A DNA stretch of 64,000 nt from Amycolatopsis acidicola (GCF_007713735.2 NZ_VMNW02000005.1:124001-188000); one strand, 5' to 3'; shown: positions 33,820-43,011, counted from the stretch's first letter. Notes: generated by a model from the sequence alone, not told the origin. Made by a program: numbers and translations.

Positions 33820-34224
33820 ATGGACTGGAACACGCAGATCATCGAAGAGTTCCGCGCCAACGAGGGCCGGGTGGGCGGCCCGTTCGAGGGCGCGCCGCTG
33901 CTGTTGCTGCACACCACGGGCGCCCGCAGCGGGAAGGAGCGCGTCAGCCCGGTGATGTACCTGGCCGACGACGGCCGCTACCTCGTGTTCGCTTCCAAAG
34001 CCGGGGCCGACACCAACCCGGCCTGGTACCACAACCTCAAGGCCCATCCGGAGACCAAGGTCGAAATCGGCACGGAGACGGTCCAGGTGCGTGCCGAGGA
34101 GCTGCATGGCGAAGAGCGCGACAGGCTCTACGAACGGCAGGCGACCCTGTACCCGGGCTTCCGCGAGTACCAGGAGAAGACCAGCCGCGTCATCCCGGTG
34201 GTCGCGCTCGTGCCGGTTCCCTAG
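33820..34224 (+). CDS. Deazaflavin (F420)-dependent nitroreductase-like protein
   Basis: A 134-residue split-barrel protein of the Ddn family. The sequence LLLHTTGARSGKERVSPVMY is the F420-binding signature (TxGRKSG-like), followed by VFASKAGADTNPAWYHNLKA, another family hallmark. It would reduce quinones or nitro compounds with F420H2. ATG 33820 opens the frame. Its TAG shares CTAG (34221-34224) with the convergent livF stop. Confidence 0.92.
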   Translation: MDWNTQIIEEFRANEGRVGGPFEGAPLLLLHTTGARSGKERVSPVMYLADDGRYLVFASKAGADTNPAWYHNLKAHPETKVEIGTETVQVRAEELHGEERDRLYERQATLYPGFREYQEKTSRVIPVVALVPVP

Positions 34225-34937
34225 GACTCCGCGATGCTGCCCAGGTAGAGGCGGATCACGTTGGGGTCGTGGATCAGCTCCTCGCCGGTGCCCGTGTAGG
34301 CGTCGCGGCCCTGGTCGAGCACGTACGCCCGGTCGCAGATCTGCAGGCAGCGCCGGGCGTTCTGCTCGACCATCAGCACGCACACGCCCGAGCGCTTGAT
34401 CTGGTGGATGCGCAGGAAAGTCTCGTCCTGCCGGACAGGCGAAAGCCCCGCCGACGGCTCGTCCAGCAGCAGCACCGACGGCCCGGTCATCAGCGCCCTG
34501 GCCATCGCCACCAGCTGCCGTTCGCCGCCCGAGAGGGAACCCGCCTTGCGCCGCCGGAAGGTGCCGATCTCCGGGAACAGGTCGAGGATCGCGGAGATCC
34601 GCTCCGTGAACTGTTTCGGCTTGAGGTACAGGCCCATCTGCAGGTTCTCCTCGACCGTCATGGTCGCGAAGACGTTGTCGTTCTGCGGCACGAAGCCGAC
34701 CCCGCGCCCGACCAGCTCGTTCGCCTTGTGGCCGGTGATGTCCTCGCCCGCGAGCCGCACCGACCCGCCGCGGATCCGCACCAGCCCGAAGATCGCCTTG
34801 AGCAGCGTGGACTTCCCGGCCCCGTTCGGCCCGATGATGCCGACGAGCTCGCCTGGACCGGCGGTGACCGAGCAGCCGTCGACGATGTTCACCCCCGGCA
34901 GGTACCCCGCGACGAGGTCGGTGACTTCCAGCGTCAT
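34221..34937 (-). CDS. livF: Branched-chain amino acid ABC transporter ATPase LivF
   Basis: A 238-residue ABC ATPase. Walker A is GPNGAGKST (36-44), the signature LSGGER, Walker B LLLDEPS and the H-loop region VLMVEQNA (the loop has Gln where LivG has His). The length and the C-terminal VIRLYLG are typical of LivF. It powers uptake with LivG. It overlaps livG by four bases (ATGA) and is the last gene of the GntR-livKHMGF cluster. Confidence 0.95.
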   Translation of the reverse strand: MTLEVTDLVAGYLPGVNIVDGCSVTAGPGELVGIIGPNGAGKSTLLKAIFGLVRIRGGSVRLAGEDITGHKANELVGRGVGFVPQNDNVFATMTVEENLQMGLYLKPKQFTERISAILDLFPEIGTFRRRKAGSLSGGERQLVAMARALMTGPSVLLLDEPSAGLSPVRQDETFLRIHQIKRSGVCVLMVEQNARRCLQICDRAYVLDQGRDAYTGTGEELIHDPNVIRLYLGSIAES

Positions 34938-35752
34938 TTCGCCTCCTCGGCGAGCTGCCGGTCGATGATCTCGCGCAGGTTCGTTTCGTGGTGCGCGCCG
35001 AGGTACGCGTCGATCACGGCCTCGTCGTGCAGCACCGCCTCCGGCTCCCCTTCGGCGACGATTTTCCCCTGCGCCATCACCACCACGCGGTCCGAGACGA
35101 ACTTGACCATTTGCATGTCGTGCTCCACGAACAGCACGGTCATCCCTTCGGCCTTGAGGCCGAGGATGTGCTCGAGCAGTGACTCCGCCAGCGCCGGGTT
35201 CACCCCGGCCATCGGCTCGTCGAGCATCACGAGTTTCGGCTCCGCCATCAGTGCCCGCGCCATTTCGAGCAGTTTCCGTTGCCCGCCCGAAAGCGAGGCG
35301 CCGTAGTCGCCTGCCTTGTCGGCGAGCTTGAACCGCGTCAGCAGGTCCATCGCCCGCTCGATGTCGGCCGCGCGTTTCTTCTTCCACAGCGGGGAAAACA
35401 GGGCTCGCGACAGCTTCTCGCCCGGCTGGCCGCCAACACCGGTGAGCATGTTCTCCAGCACCGAAAGCCTGCCCAGCACCTTGGTCAGCTGGAACGTGCG
35501 GACCATCCCGTGCCGCGCCACCCGGAACGGCGCCATCCCGTCGAGCCGCATCCCGTCGAACGACCAGGTGCCGCTGTCGGGTTTGTCGAACCCGGTGAGC
35601 AGGTTGAACATCGTCGTCTTGCCGGCCCCGTTCGGCCCGATCAGCGCGGCGATCTCGCCGCGCGGCACTTCGAGGTGCTCCACGTCGACGGCGTGCACCC
35701 CGCCGAAGCTGCGGCGGACGCCGTCGGCGACGAGGATCGCGTCATTTGTCAT
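34934..35752 (-). CDS. livG: Branched-chain amino acid ABC transporter ATPase LivG
   Basis: A 272-residue ABC ATPase with Walker A GPNGAGKTT, the long LivG insertion (residues about 85-135), signature LSGGQRK, Walker B VMLDEPMAG and FVEHDMQMV. The C-terminal DAYLG is the usual LivG ending. It overlaps livM by 11 bases and livF by four, so all are translated from one message. Confidence 0.95.
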   Translation of the reverse strand: MTNDAILVADGVRRSFGGVHAVDVEHLEVPRGEIAALIGPNGAGKTTMFNLLTGFDKPDSGTWSFDGMRLDGMAPFRVARHGMVRTFQLTKVLGRLSVLENMLTGVGGQPGEKLSRALFSPLWKKKRAADIERAMDLLTRFKLADKAGDYGASLSGGQRKLLEMARALMAEPKLVMLDEPMAGVNPALAESLLEHILGLKAEGMTVLFVEHDMQMVKFVSDRVVVMAQGKIVAEGEPEAVLHDEAVIDAYLGAHHETNLREIIDRQLAEEAK

Positions 35753-36731
35753 CGAAGGCCAGCTCTTTCCTGTTCCCGAGGATGCCCTGTGGCCGGAACA
35801 CGATCAGCAGCACCAGCACGATCCCCACCACGGTGAACCGCAGCTGGCTCGCGTCGGCGAGCCCGCCGAACCAGCCGTGCCTCGAGCCGAGCTGGATCAG
35901 CTGGTCCGAAGCCTGCAGCACGACCCAGAACACGATCGCGCCGAGCACCGGCCCGAGCACCGTGGCCGCGCCGCCCAGCAGCAGGATCGTGAACAGGTTG
36001 AACGTCAGCCGCGAGTTGAAGTCACCGGGCGAGATCGCCGCGGGCAGTACCAACATGATCCCCGCGATCGCGCCGAGCACCCCGCCCAGCACGAGCGACT
36101 GCATCTTGTACAGGTTCACGTTCTTGCCGAGGCTGCGCAGGGCGTCCTCGTCCTCGCGGATGCCCTTGACCGTCAGCCCCCACGGGCTCCGCATCAACAA
36201 CCACACCAGCAGCGACGCCACGGCCACCGCGATCCACGTGAGCGTCGCGATCCACAGCTGGGTGGAGGTGAACACCCACGGCCCGAGGTCGATCCGGCCT
36301 TCCGGGAACGGGTTGATGGCCTTGAAGTCCAGTGAGTAGCTGGTGCCCATCGTCTCGTTGTTGTTGATGCCCTGCGCGCCGCCGGTGATCCCGGCCAGCA
36401 CCGAGGAGTTCACGGTGAACCGGATGATCTCCGCCGCCGCGATGGTGACGATCGCGAGGTAGTCCGCGCGCAGCCGCAGCGTGGGAATGCCGATCAGCAA
36501 AGCGAAACCCACCGCGAGCGCGATCGCCACGAGCAGCGCGACGATCGTCGGCAGGTGCAGCGAGAGCACGGCGATGGCGAAGCCGTACGCCCCGATCGCG
36601 AGGAACCCCGCCTGCCCGAAGTTCAGCAGCCCGGTGAACCCGAAGTGCAGGTTCAGCCCGATCGCGGCCAGCGCGTACGCGGCCGTGACGGGGGAGAGGA
36701 TCTGTTGCAGTGACGTGAGGAGGATGTCCAT
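35742..36731 (-). CDS. livM: Branched-chain amino acid ABC transporter permease LivM
   Basis: A 329-residue permease with eight to nine membrane segments and the LivM phrase GFTGLLNFGQAGFLAIGAY near residue 31. The cytoplasmic coupling helix region SPWGLTVKGIREDEDALRSL precedes the last helices. The C-terminus RPQGILG matches that of LivH here (RPQGIFG). Its ATG overlaps the livH TGA by one base. Confidence 0.94.
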   Translation of the reverse strand: MDILLTSLQQILSPVTAAYALAAIGLNLHFGFTGLLNFGQAGFLAIGAYGFAIAVLSLHLPTIVALLVAIALAVGFALLIGIPTLRLRADYLAIVTIAAAEIIRFTVNSSVLAGITGGAQGINNNETMGTSYSLDFKAINPFPEGRIDLGPWVFTSTQLWIATLTWIAVAVASLLVWLLMRSPWGLTVKGIREDEDALRSLGKNVNLYKMQSLVLGGVLGAIAGIMLVLPAAISPGDFNSRLTFNLFTILLLGGAATVLGPVLGAIVFWVVLQASDQLIQLGSRHGWFGGLADASQLRFTVVGIVLVLLIVFRPQGILGNRKELAFDDK

Positions 36732-38050
36732 CAGCCGATCCGTTCCTTGCGGCCGAAAATGCCCTGCGGCCGGACGAGCAGCACCAGGACGAGCACCACG
36801 AGCGCGCCCACGTACTTCATGTCCGGGGGCAGCCAGGTGACCAGCACCTCGGTGAACAACCCGACGACGAGCGAGCCGACCAGCGCGCCGAACGCGGTGC
36901 CCAGCCCGCCGAGGATCATCGCCGCGAACATCAGCAGCAGCGATTTGAACCCCATGTCGTACGAGACATCGTTGAGCAGGGCCAAAAGCACGCCCGAGAG
37001 CGCGCTCATCGCGCCGGCGAGGATCCACACGACGCGGATCGTGTGCTCCACGTCGATGCCGCTGGCCGAGGCGAGCGGGGAGTTCGCCGAGACCGCCCTG
37101 GTGGCCTTCCCGAGGTGCGAGTACTTGATCCAGCAGCCGATCGCGATCAGCACGGCGAGGCTGATCGCCATGCTGAGGTAGGCGCTCACCGGCAGCACGA
37201 CCGAGCCGATGGTGACCGAGGGGATGGTTTCGCCGGTCACCCGCCGGGTGCCGCTGCCGAAGATCGCGAAGTACAGGTACCGCACGGCGAGCCCGACGCC
37301 GATGCTCGCGATCATCGTCGGCACGATCCCGACTCCCTTGCGCCGCAAGGGATGCCAGAGCCCGGCGTTCTGCAGCCAGCCGAACACCGCGCCCGCGGCC
37401 ACCGCGATCAGCCCGGCGATCACCAGCGGCAGCCCGAAGACCACGCAGAACAGGAACGCGATCAGCGCCCCGAAGGTGACGTTCTCGCCGTGCGCGAAGT
37501 TCATCAGCCGGGTGGTGCCGTGGATCAGCGAAAGGCCGATGGTCGCGATCGCCAGCAGCAGCCCGAGGTTCAGCCCGGAGACCACGTGCTGCAGGAAGAT
37601 CGCGGTGCTGAACGCGGGCCCTTCGTCGGCGGGACCGGCCGCCTTGCCCACCACGCCGCCGTTGGCGTGCTCGGTGAGGCTCACCAGCACCCGTTGCGTC
37701 GGCAGCGTGTTGGCCGCCCCGACCTCCTTCTCGACCGCGTAGACCTTGCCGCCCACGAAACCCGCCGGGGTGGCGGAGGTGTCGAAGACCAGGGTGTAGA
37801 CACCTTTCCCCGGCACGGCAACGGTTTTCCCGTTCCCGGTGGCGTCCGTCGTGGTCTGCCCGAGCACGGCGTCCCCGTTCTTGACGGTGACGCTCACCCC
37901 GGCCACGCCGGTGCCGCCCTGGTCGACCACCCGGGGAATGAAGCCCCAGCCGGCCTGCGCGGACGCGGGCGTGCCGGTGAACAAGGAGAGCAGGAGCGCG
38001 CCCAGTACGAACAGCAGCGCGCTTCCCGCCCTTTTCCGGTGCGCCGTCAC
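36731..38050 (-). CDS. livH: LivH permease with an extra secreted N-terminal domain
   Basis: A 439-residue protein, about 150 residues longer than ordinary LivH (~290). Residues 1-32 are a signal peptide (ALLFVLGALLLSLFTG, cleavage after ASA). Residues about 40-115 form an Ig-like/carboxypeptidase-regulatory-type beta domain (GVAGVSVTVKNGDAVLGQTT, then GVYTLVFDTSATPAG). The permease core starts near 150 (LNLGLLLAIATIGLSLIHGT, then NFAHGENVTFGALIAF). The outside domain could dock the substrate protein. The GTG start overlaps the livK stop by four bases. Confidence 0.92.
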   Translation of the reverse strand: MTAHRKRAGSALLFVLGALLLSLFTGTPASAQAGWGFIPRVVDQGGTGVAGVSVTVKNGDAVLGQTTTDATGNGKTVAVPGKGVYTLVFDTSATPAGFVGGKVYAVEKEVGAANTLPTQRVLVSLTEHANGGVVGKAAGPADEGPAFSTAIFLQHVVSGLNLGLLLAIATIGLSLIHGTTRLMNFAHGENVTFGALIAFLFCVVFGLPLVIAGLIAVAAGAVFGWLQNAGLWHPLRRKGVGIVPTMIASIGVGLAVRYLYFAIFGSGTRRVTGETIPSVTIGSVVLPVSAYLSMAISLAVLIAIGCWIKYSHLGKATRAVSANSPLASASGIDVEHTIRVVWILAGAMSALSGVLLALLNDVSYDMGFKSLLLMFAAMILGGLGTAFGALVGSLVVGLFTEVLVTWLPPDMKYVGALVVLVLVLLVRPQGIFGRKERIG

Positions 38051-39261
38051 TGTTTGACCGTGTACTTGCCGTCCGCCCCGTAGACGTAGGCGATGTAGTT
38101 GGTCTCGGTCTCGTCGTTCTTCTCGTCGAAGGCGATCCCGCCGGTGAGCCCGTCGTAGTCGATCGTCTTGCCGTCCGCGAGGAGTTTCCTGCAGTCGGCG
38201 AACGTGGTGCACTTCTCGCCGCCGCCGGTTCCGCCGGAGATTTCCCGCATCTTCTTCGCGATGGTGGCGCCGTCGGTGGAGTTCGCGGCGATCGCGCCGA
38301 GCGCCGCGATGATCGTCGCGTCGTAGGTGGAGGCGGCGTAGGCGAAGGCGCTCAGCTTCGGGTTGAGCTGCTTGAGCTTCGCCTCGAACTGGGTTTCGGT
38401 GTCCTGCGCCGCGCCGGGCTGGAAAGCCTGCACGCCCTGCAAATACGCCTGGTTGCTCAGCTTGCCCTCGTAGGAGCCGAGGGTGGAGCTGGAGAAGTAG
38501 ACGTTCTTGGACGGGAAGTGGTTGGTGCCGACCAGTTGTTCCAGCATCGCGCCGGTGTAGGTGGCATAGGAGAGGAAGACCACGGCGTCCGGCTTGGCGG
38601 CGACCACGGCGTTGACCTGCGAGGTGAAGTCGGTGGCGTCGGTGTTGAACGGCTGGTTCGCGGCGATCTTGATCCCGGCCGTGTTCAGGTTGTCCACCAA
38701 GCTTTTCTCGAAGGCTTCGCCCCAGGAGTCGTTCTGCCACACGATGCCGACCGACGTCCTGCCGTCCTTCACCAGGAGGTCGGCGATGCTGGCCGCCTCC
38801 AGCGCGTCGGTGGGCGCGGTGCGGAAGTACAGCGGGCTGATGCCGGTGAGGTTCGAGGAGGTGTTGGAGCCGGACACCATCAGGGCGCCCGCCTGCGTGA
38901 CCGGTTCCACCACGGCGCCGGCCATCCCCGAGCCGTAGGTGCCGATCACCTCGTCCGCGCCCCAGCTGATCAGCGACTGCGCGGCGGAAAGCGCGGTGTC
39001 ATTGTCCGAAGTGGAATCCTGCTGTTTGTACTCGACGTTCTTGCCGAACACCCCGCCTGCCGCGTTGATGTCGTTGATCGCCAGCTGGGTGGCGGCGACC
39101 AGTGGTTCCACCGCGGAAGCCTGGGAGCCGGTCTGGGCGAGCAGTGAGCCGATCTTGAGCGCCTGGTCGGGTGTGCCGGAGCCGTTCGACCCTCCGCTGG
39201 AACAGGAGGCGAGCAGCAGCGTGGCCGCGCACAACGCGGTCAGGCCGGGAAGGGTTTTCAT
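38047..39261 (-). CDS. livK: Substrate-binding lipoprotein of the Liv transporter (LivK type)
   Basis: A 404-residue periplasmic-binding-fold type I lipoprotein. The signal ends in the lipobox LLASC (Cys20), followed by a Ser/Gly linker. The binding core starts KIGSLLAQTGSQASAVEPLV and includes LAINDINAAGGVFG, VIGTYGSGMAGAVV, and GIVWQNDSWGEAFE. It captures the solute, amino acid or another amide, for LivHMGF. It lies 42 bases after the GntR gene and overlaps livH by four bases. Confidence 0.94.
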   Translation of the reverse strand: MKTLPGLTALCAATLLLASCSSGGSNGSGTPDQALKIGSLLAQTGSQASAVEPLVAATQLAINDINAAGGVFGKNVEYKQQDSTSDNDTALSAAQSLISWGADEVIGTYGSGMAGAVVEPVTQAGALMVSGSNTSSNLTGISPLYFRTAPTDALEAASIADLLVKDGRTSVGIVWQNDSWGEAFEKSLVDNLNTAGIKIAANQPFNTDATDFTSQVNAVVAAKPDAVVFLSYATYTGAMLEQLVGTNHFPSKNVYFSSSTLGSYEGKLSNQAYLQGVQAFQPGAAQDTETQFEAKLKQLNPKLSAFAYAASTYDATIIAALGAIAANSTDGATIAKKMREISGGTGGGEKCTTFADCRKLLADGKTIDYDGLTGGIAFDEKNDETETNYIAYVYGADGKYTVKQ

Positions 39262-39303
39262 GCGATTACTCCTTCTTCACTCGGAAGGCCGGTGGGATGG
39301 GGG

Positions 39304-39987
39304 TCATCCGGCCTGCTCGGGCTGTTCGGGGAGGCCCAGCGCGGCGGCCAGGATCCGGCGGGTGCGCGCGATGTGCTCCCGCACAATGTGTTCCGCCCGG
39401 TCGGCGTCGTGGGCTTCGAGCGCGTCGATGATCGAGCGGTGCTCGGCGTTGACCACCTCGTCGTCGCCGAAGGGCTGCACCATGGAGAGCGAAAAGTTCC
39501 AGTGGCTGATGTGCGTGCGTTGCGAGAACTGGGCCAGCAGCACGTTGTCCGCGGCTTCGGTGATGGCGCCGTGGAACTGGCGGTTGAGCTGGTTGAGCGC
39601 GGGCCGGTTGCTGGTGGTCCGTTCCATTTCGCCGGCCAGTTCCTTCAGCCTGCCCAGTCCGGCGGGGTCGATCCGGACGGCGGCGAGCGCGGCGGCGGAG
39701 CCCTCGATCGCCGCGCGCGCTTCGAGAATGCGCAGGATTTCCTGCGGCGCGTGATCGCGGACGAGCCAGCCGCGGGAGCGGACGATGAGCCCTTCCTGGG
39801 TCAGCGCCAGCAGCGCTTCACGCACCGGGGTGCGGCTGACTTCCAGCCTTGCGGCCACTTCTTCCTCGACCAGCCGCTCGTTGGGTCGCAGCTCACCGCG
39901 GAGGATCTCGTCGCGCAGCCGCTCGTGCACGAGTTGCGCGGCGAAGGGTGTGGAGTCGGAGGGGCGGGACGAGCGAGCCGAAGTCAT
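39304..39987 (-). CDS. GntR-family regulator (FadR/FCD type) of the liv operon
   Basis: A 227-residue GntR regulator. The winged HTH is LRDEILRGELRPNERLVEEE, VAARLEVSRTPVREALLALT. The C-terminal FCD domain has the metal-binding aspartate/histidine pattern (LNRQFHGAI, and HRSIIDALEAHDA). The start at 39985-39987 has GGAGG nine bases upstream; an earlier in-frame codon lacks one. It precedes livK by 42 bases on the same strand and so probably regulates its own operon. The effector is likely an acid or amino acid, by family. Confidence 0.92.
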   Translation of the reverse strand: MTSARSSRPSDSTPFAAQLVHERLRDEILRGELRPNERLVEEEVAARLEVSRTPVREALLALTQEGLIVRSRGWLVRDHAPQEILRILEARAAIEGSAAALAAVRIDPAGLGRLKELAGEMERTTSNRPALNQLNRQFHGAITEAADNVLLAQFSQRTHISHWNFSLSMVQPFGDDEVVNAEHRSIIDALEAHDADRAEHIVREHIARTRRILAAALGLPEQPEQAG

Positions 39988-40020
39988 CTTCGTTGTCCTC
40001 CCTGAGCAGGATGAGAAATG

Positions 40021-40052
40021 GGTATACCGGACCGCATCCAAGGTTGGATACC
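40021..40052. promoter_or_regulatory. Candidate GntR operator region
   Basis: GGTATACC (40021-40028) is a perfect palindrome of the GTATAC kind often bound by FCD-type GntR regulators, and GGATACC recurs at 40046-40052. The site lies 33 bases upstream of the GntR start. Confidence 0.5.
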
Positions 40053-40135
40053 GCCGGAAAGCCGCTCGTTATGGGATGGAGACAACTTGATTTCTGACTT
40101 AGATAAATTATGAGTTTCGTAGTACTGTGGCGGTC

Positions 40136-40585
40136 ATGACGACACAGGCAGGCGACTACCGCCGCAAAGTCAACGCCATCAACAGGTTCATCCTGGCGCT
40201 GAGCAGGGCCGGGCTGACGTTCGGCCCGATGCAGATGCTCACCGTCGCGGGGCGGCGCAGCGGGCAGCCGCGCACGTTCCCGATCGCCGTGCTGAAGCTG
40301 AGCACCGGGCGCTACATCGTGCAGGCGTTTCCTCGCGCCGCATGGGTGGCCAACGTGCGCGCGGCGGAAACGGCGCGGCTGAAGAAGGGGTTCCGCACGA
40401 GAACCGTGCGACTGGTGGAGCTTCCGGTGGAGGAGCGGCCGCCGGTGTTGCGCGAGGTGGTGTCGACCAACGGGCCGAGCGTCGGAAAGCGTTATGTGAC
40501 AACGGGTCTGGCTTCGTCACCGACGCCGGACGGGGTGGCGGCCGCGGCGGAGCGCATCGCGGTGTTCCGGGTGGAGGACGTGTAG
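40136..40585 (+). CDS. Second deazaflavin-dependent nitroreductase-like protein
   Basis: A 149-residue Ddn-family split barrel. LTVAGRRSGQPRTFPIAVLK is the F420-binding signature; IVQAFPRAAWVANVRAAETARL follows. The N-terminal helix (NAINRFILALSRAGL) is membrane-associated in this family. It should use F420H2 to reduce small quinones or related compounds. An AT-rich promoter region lies upstream (40085-40130). It is divergent from the GntR-liv operon. Confidence 0.85.
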   Translation: MTTQAGDYRRKVNAINRFILALSRAGLTFGPMQMLTVAGRRSGQPRTFPIAVLKLSTGRYIVQAFPRAAWVANVRAAETARLKKGFRTRTVRLVELPVEERPPVLREVVSTNGPSVGKRYVTTGLASSPTPDGVAAAAERIAVFRVEDV

Positions 40586-40794
40586 CGCGCGCATCCGCTA
40601 CGGTGGCGGTTCGTCCGGCGCGCGCTCGATTTGTCAGCGCGCCAATTCGGCTTTCTTGTCGCGTCATTGCGGAGTTCCCCGACGCCTTTTCGTGCGCCGG
40701 AACGGATTATCGTGATCGGCCTTGTCCGGTTCCTTAACCCGTGGGTAGCTTTCCGTCGCTTCCCTTTCCGGCACCGGTTGACGAGGTGGTCTCT

Positions 40795-41805
40795 GTGCGA
40801 CGAAGAACGCGGGTTGCGGCGGGCGCCGCCGCGGTGGGCAGTGCCGGCGTGGTCGCGGCGTCACTGCTCGCCTTCGCCGGTACCAGCGACGCCGATCCGG
40901 TTTCGCTGACGCTGCAATACACCTGCTCGTTCCCGCTGGTCGGCAACCAGCCGATCCAGATCGTCATCGGCTCCGACATCCCGGCGTCGATCCCGGTCGG
41001 CCAGGCGACCCCGGAGTTCGCGATCACCGCCGTTTCCACCGTGCCGAGCACGGTGACGCAGGGCCTGGTGCTCGTCGGCGCCGCGACGGTGGAGGGCACG
41101 GCGAGCGCGCAATCCACTGTCACGGCGCCGGAAGCGACCTTGCCGGTGACGGTGCCGACCACGATCCCGTCCACCCCGGTGCCCGCGACCGCGCAGCCGT
41201 TCGACGTGACGGCCACGGGTGCCGCACCGGCGCTCACGTTCACGCAGGCAGGCGACGCCACGATCAGCGTCGGTGACATCACGCTGACCATGACCCCGCG
41301 CAAGGCGGACGGCACCGAGACCGGCCTCGGCACTTTCGACTCGGCGTGCACCCAGAACGCCGGGCAGAACAACGTGCTGGCCACGTTCCAGATCACCGGC
41401 GGCGGCGAGACCACGACGACCACCACCGGCGAAACCACGACCACCACTTCGGAACCGACGTCGACCACGACCATCAGCGAGCCCACTTCGACGACCACCA
41501 CCACGAGCACCGGCGGCACCACGACGACAACCACCACCACGACGACGGAGTCCTCCAGCAGCGAAAGCGTGCCCTCCGAGGACACGACCACCACCACGAG
41601 CGACGCGGGCGGAGCGGCTCCGGTCGGCTCCGACAACAGCGACAACAGCGACAACGGCGACAACAGTGGCGGCAGCGGCGGCTCGGACTACGGAGACCTT
41701 GCCTACACCGGGGTTCCGGTGACCACCCCGCTGGCGATCGGCGTGCTCCTGCTCGGCGCCGGCTCGGGAATCCTGCTCTTCCGGCGGCGGCGCCCGAACG
41801 ACTAG
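40795..41805 (+). CDS. LAYTG-anchored Thr-rich surface protein
   Basis: A 336-residue secreted wall protein. A basic start and hydrophobic stretch (AGAAAVGSAGVVAASLLAFA) is the signal peptide. Residues about 35-205 form a beta-rich domain typical of actinomycete wall proteins (DUF6801-like, tentative). Residues about 205-290 are a Thr/Ser/Asp-rich stalk. The C-terminus is LAYTG, a hydrophobic helix and RRRRPND, the sorting signal for class E sortases, which recognise LAxTG. I chose GTG 40795 because GAGGTGG lies four bases upstream; GTG 40741 is the alternative. No sortase gene is nearby. Confidence 0.88.
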   Translation: MRRRTRVAAGAAAVGSAGVVAASLLAFAGTSDADPVSLTLQYTCSFPLVGNQPIQIVIGSDIPASIPVGQATPEFAITAVSTVPSTVTQGLVLVGAATVEGTASAQSTVTAPEATLPVTVPTTIPSTPVPATAQPFDVTATGAAPALTFTQAGDATISVGDITLTMTPRKADGTETGLGTFDSACTQNAGQNNVLATFQITGGGETTTTTTGETTTTTSEPTSTTTISEPTSTTTTTSTGGTTTTTTTTTTESSSSESVPSEDTTTTTSDAGGAAPVGSDNSDNSDNGDNSGGSGGSDYGDLAYTGVPVTTPLAIGVLLLGAGSGILLFRRRRPND

Positions 41806-41823
41806 GCGCGGTGGCGACCGGCT

Positions 41824-42144
41824 TCAGCGCTGGAGCCACTCCAGGACGTCGTCGGTGACCGGCTGGGCCAGGTCCGCGAACTCGGTGTGCTTGACCAGGA
41901 ACCGGGCGACCAGCGGGCACACCGCGACGACGTGCTTACCCGAAGCGCGGATGTCCTCGAGCGCGCGGGTGACCAGCTCGGTGCTCAGCCCCCGTCCGCC
42001 GAAGGCTTCGTCGATCTCCGTGTGGTACATGACCCGGTCGTCCCCGCGGTCGGCGAACGCGGCGAACCCGGCGACTTTCCCGTCGACCGTGAGCTCGTAG
42101 CGATCGTCCATCCGCTCGACGGCGATTCGTTCGGTGCTGCTCAT
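41824..42144 (-). CDS. GNAT-like N-acetyltransferase (YidJ type)
   Basis: A 106-residue small acetyltransferase of the Yjdj/GNAT_N family: RYELTVDGKVAGFAAFADR, YHTEIDEAFGGRGLSTELVT (acetyl-CoA loop GGRGLS), and HVVAVCPLVARFLVKH (the C-P-x2-x-F/Y pattern). Such proteins are about 95-105 residues and act on unknown amines. The ATG at 42142-42144 is clear. Confidence 0.9.
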   Translation of the reverse strand: MSSTERIAVERMDDRYELTVDGKVAGFAAFADRGDDRVMYHTEIDEAFGGRGLSTELVTRALEDIRASGKHVVAVCPLVARFLVKHTEFADLAQPVTDDVLEWLQR

Positions 42145-42213
42145 CTTCCCAACGTAGCCGCGCTCCCGCCCGGACGGCAGAATGATCAGCCGAAACCGCT
42201 GAAAGGGGCAGAG

Positions 42214-43011
42214 ATGCGCGTCTTCGCCGCGATACTGGCCGCACTGGCGTTCGCCGCCGTCGCACCCGCGGCGGAGGCGTCACCCGCGCGGGACCTGCGC
42301 GTCGCGACGTACAACATCCACGCCGGCGCGGGCGAGGACAACGTGTACGACCTCGGCCGCACGGCCGCGGCGATCCGGTCGCTCGACGCCGACGTGATCG
42401 GCCTGGAAGAGGTCGACGTGCACTGGGGCGAGCGCAGCCAGTTCGCCGACGAGGCCGGGCAATTGGCCCGCGAGCTCGGGATGCAGGTGTTCTTCGCCCC
42501 GATCTACGATCTCCCGCCGGACCGGCAGTTCGGGGGCGCGCTGCTGAGCCGTTTCCCGATCCTGTCAGCGGAAAACCACGAGATCACCCGTCTGTCCACA
42601 CAGGACGCCGATCCGGTGCCCGCGCCGGCGCCCGGTTTCGGCGAGGTGACGGTGAACGTGCGGGGCGTGTTCGTGCACGTGTACTGCACGCACCTGGACT
42701 ACCGGCCGGACCCGTCGGTGCGGCGGACCCAGGTGGACGACATGCTGCGTGTGCTCGCCGAGGACCGTGGCCCGAAGGTGCTCGTCGGGGATTTCAACGC
42801 GGACGCCTCGGCCCCGGAGCTGGCCGCGCTGTGGGGCCCATTGCGCGACGCCGCGCCGCAGGGTGGGCCGACTTACCCGGCTGTCGACCCGGTGAGCCGC
42901 ATCGACCTGATCACCGTCTCGCCGGACGTCGCCGTGCAGGGCGCCCACGAGGTCGCGACGGTCGCGTCCGACCACCGGCCGGTGGTCGCGGATGTCCGCG
43001 TGAACCGCTGA
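42214..43011 (+). CDS. Secreted endonuclease/exonuclease/phosphatase family hydrolase
   Basis: A 265-residue EEP-fold enzyme. Residues 1-22 are a signal peptide (VFAAILAALAFAAVAPAAEA). Active-site motifs: RVATYNIHAGAG, VIGLEEVD (metal Glu), THLDY, GDFNAD (about 197-202) and the closing SDHRPV. The fold covers DNases, sphingomyelinases and phosphatases; the substrate is probably an extracellular phosphodiester. The ATG follows GAAAGGGG. Confidence 0.92.
   Translation: MRVFAAILAALAFAAVAPAAEASPARDLRVATYNIHAGAGEDNVYDLGRTAAAIRSLDADVIGLEEVDVHWGERSQFADEAGQLARELGMQVFFAPIYDLPPDRQFGGALLSRFPILSAENHEITRLSTQDADPVPAPAPGFGEVTVNVRGVFVHVYCTHLDYRPDPSVRRTQVDDMLRVLAEDRGPKVLVGDFNADASAPELAALWGPLRDAAPQGGPTYPAVDPVSRIDLITVSPDVAVQGAHEVATVASDHRPVVADVRVNR

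Noticed and set aside
33204..35306. 700-codon frame on the plus strand over usp, ddn and the liv ATPases
   Set aside because: Spans several well-supported genes and has no family sequence.
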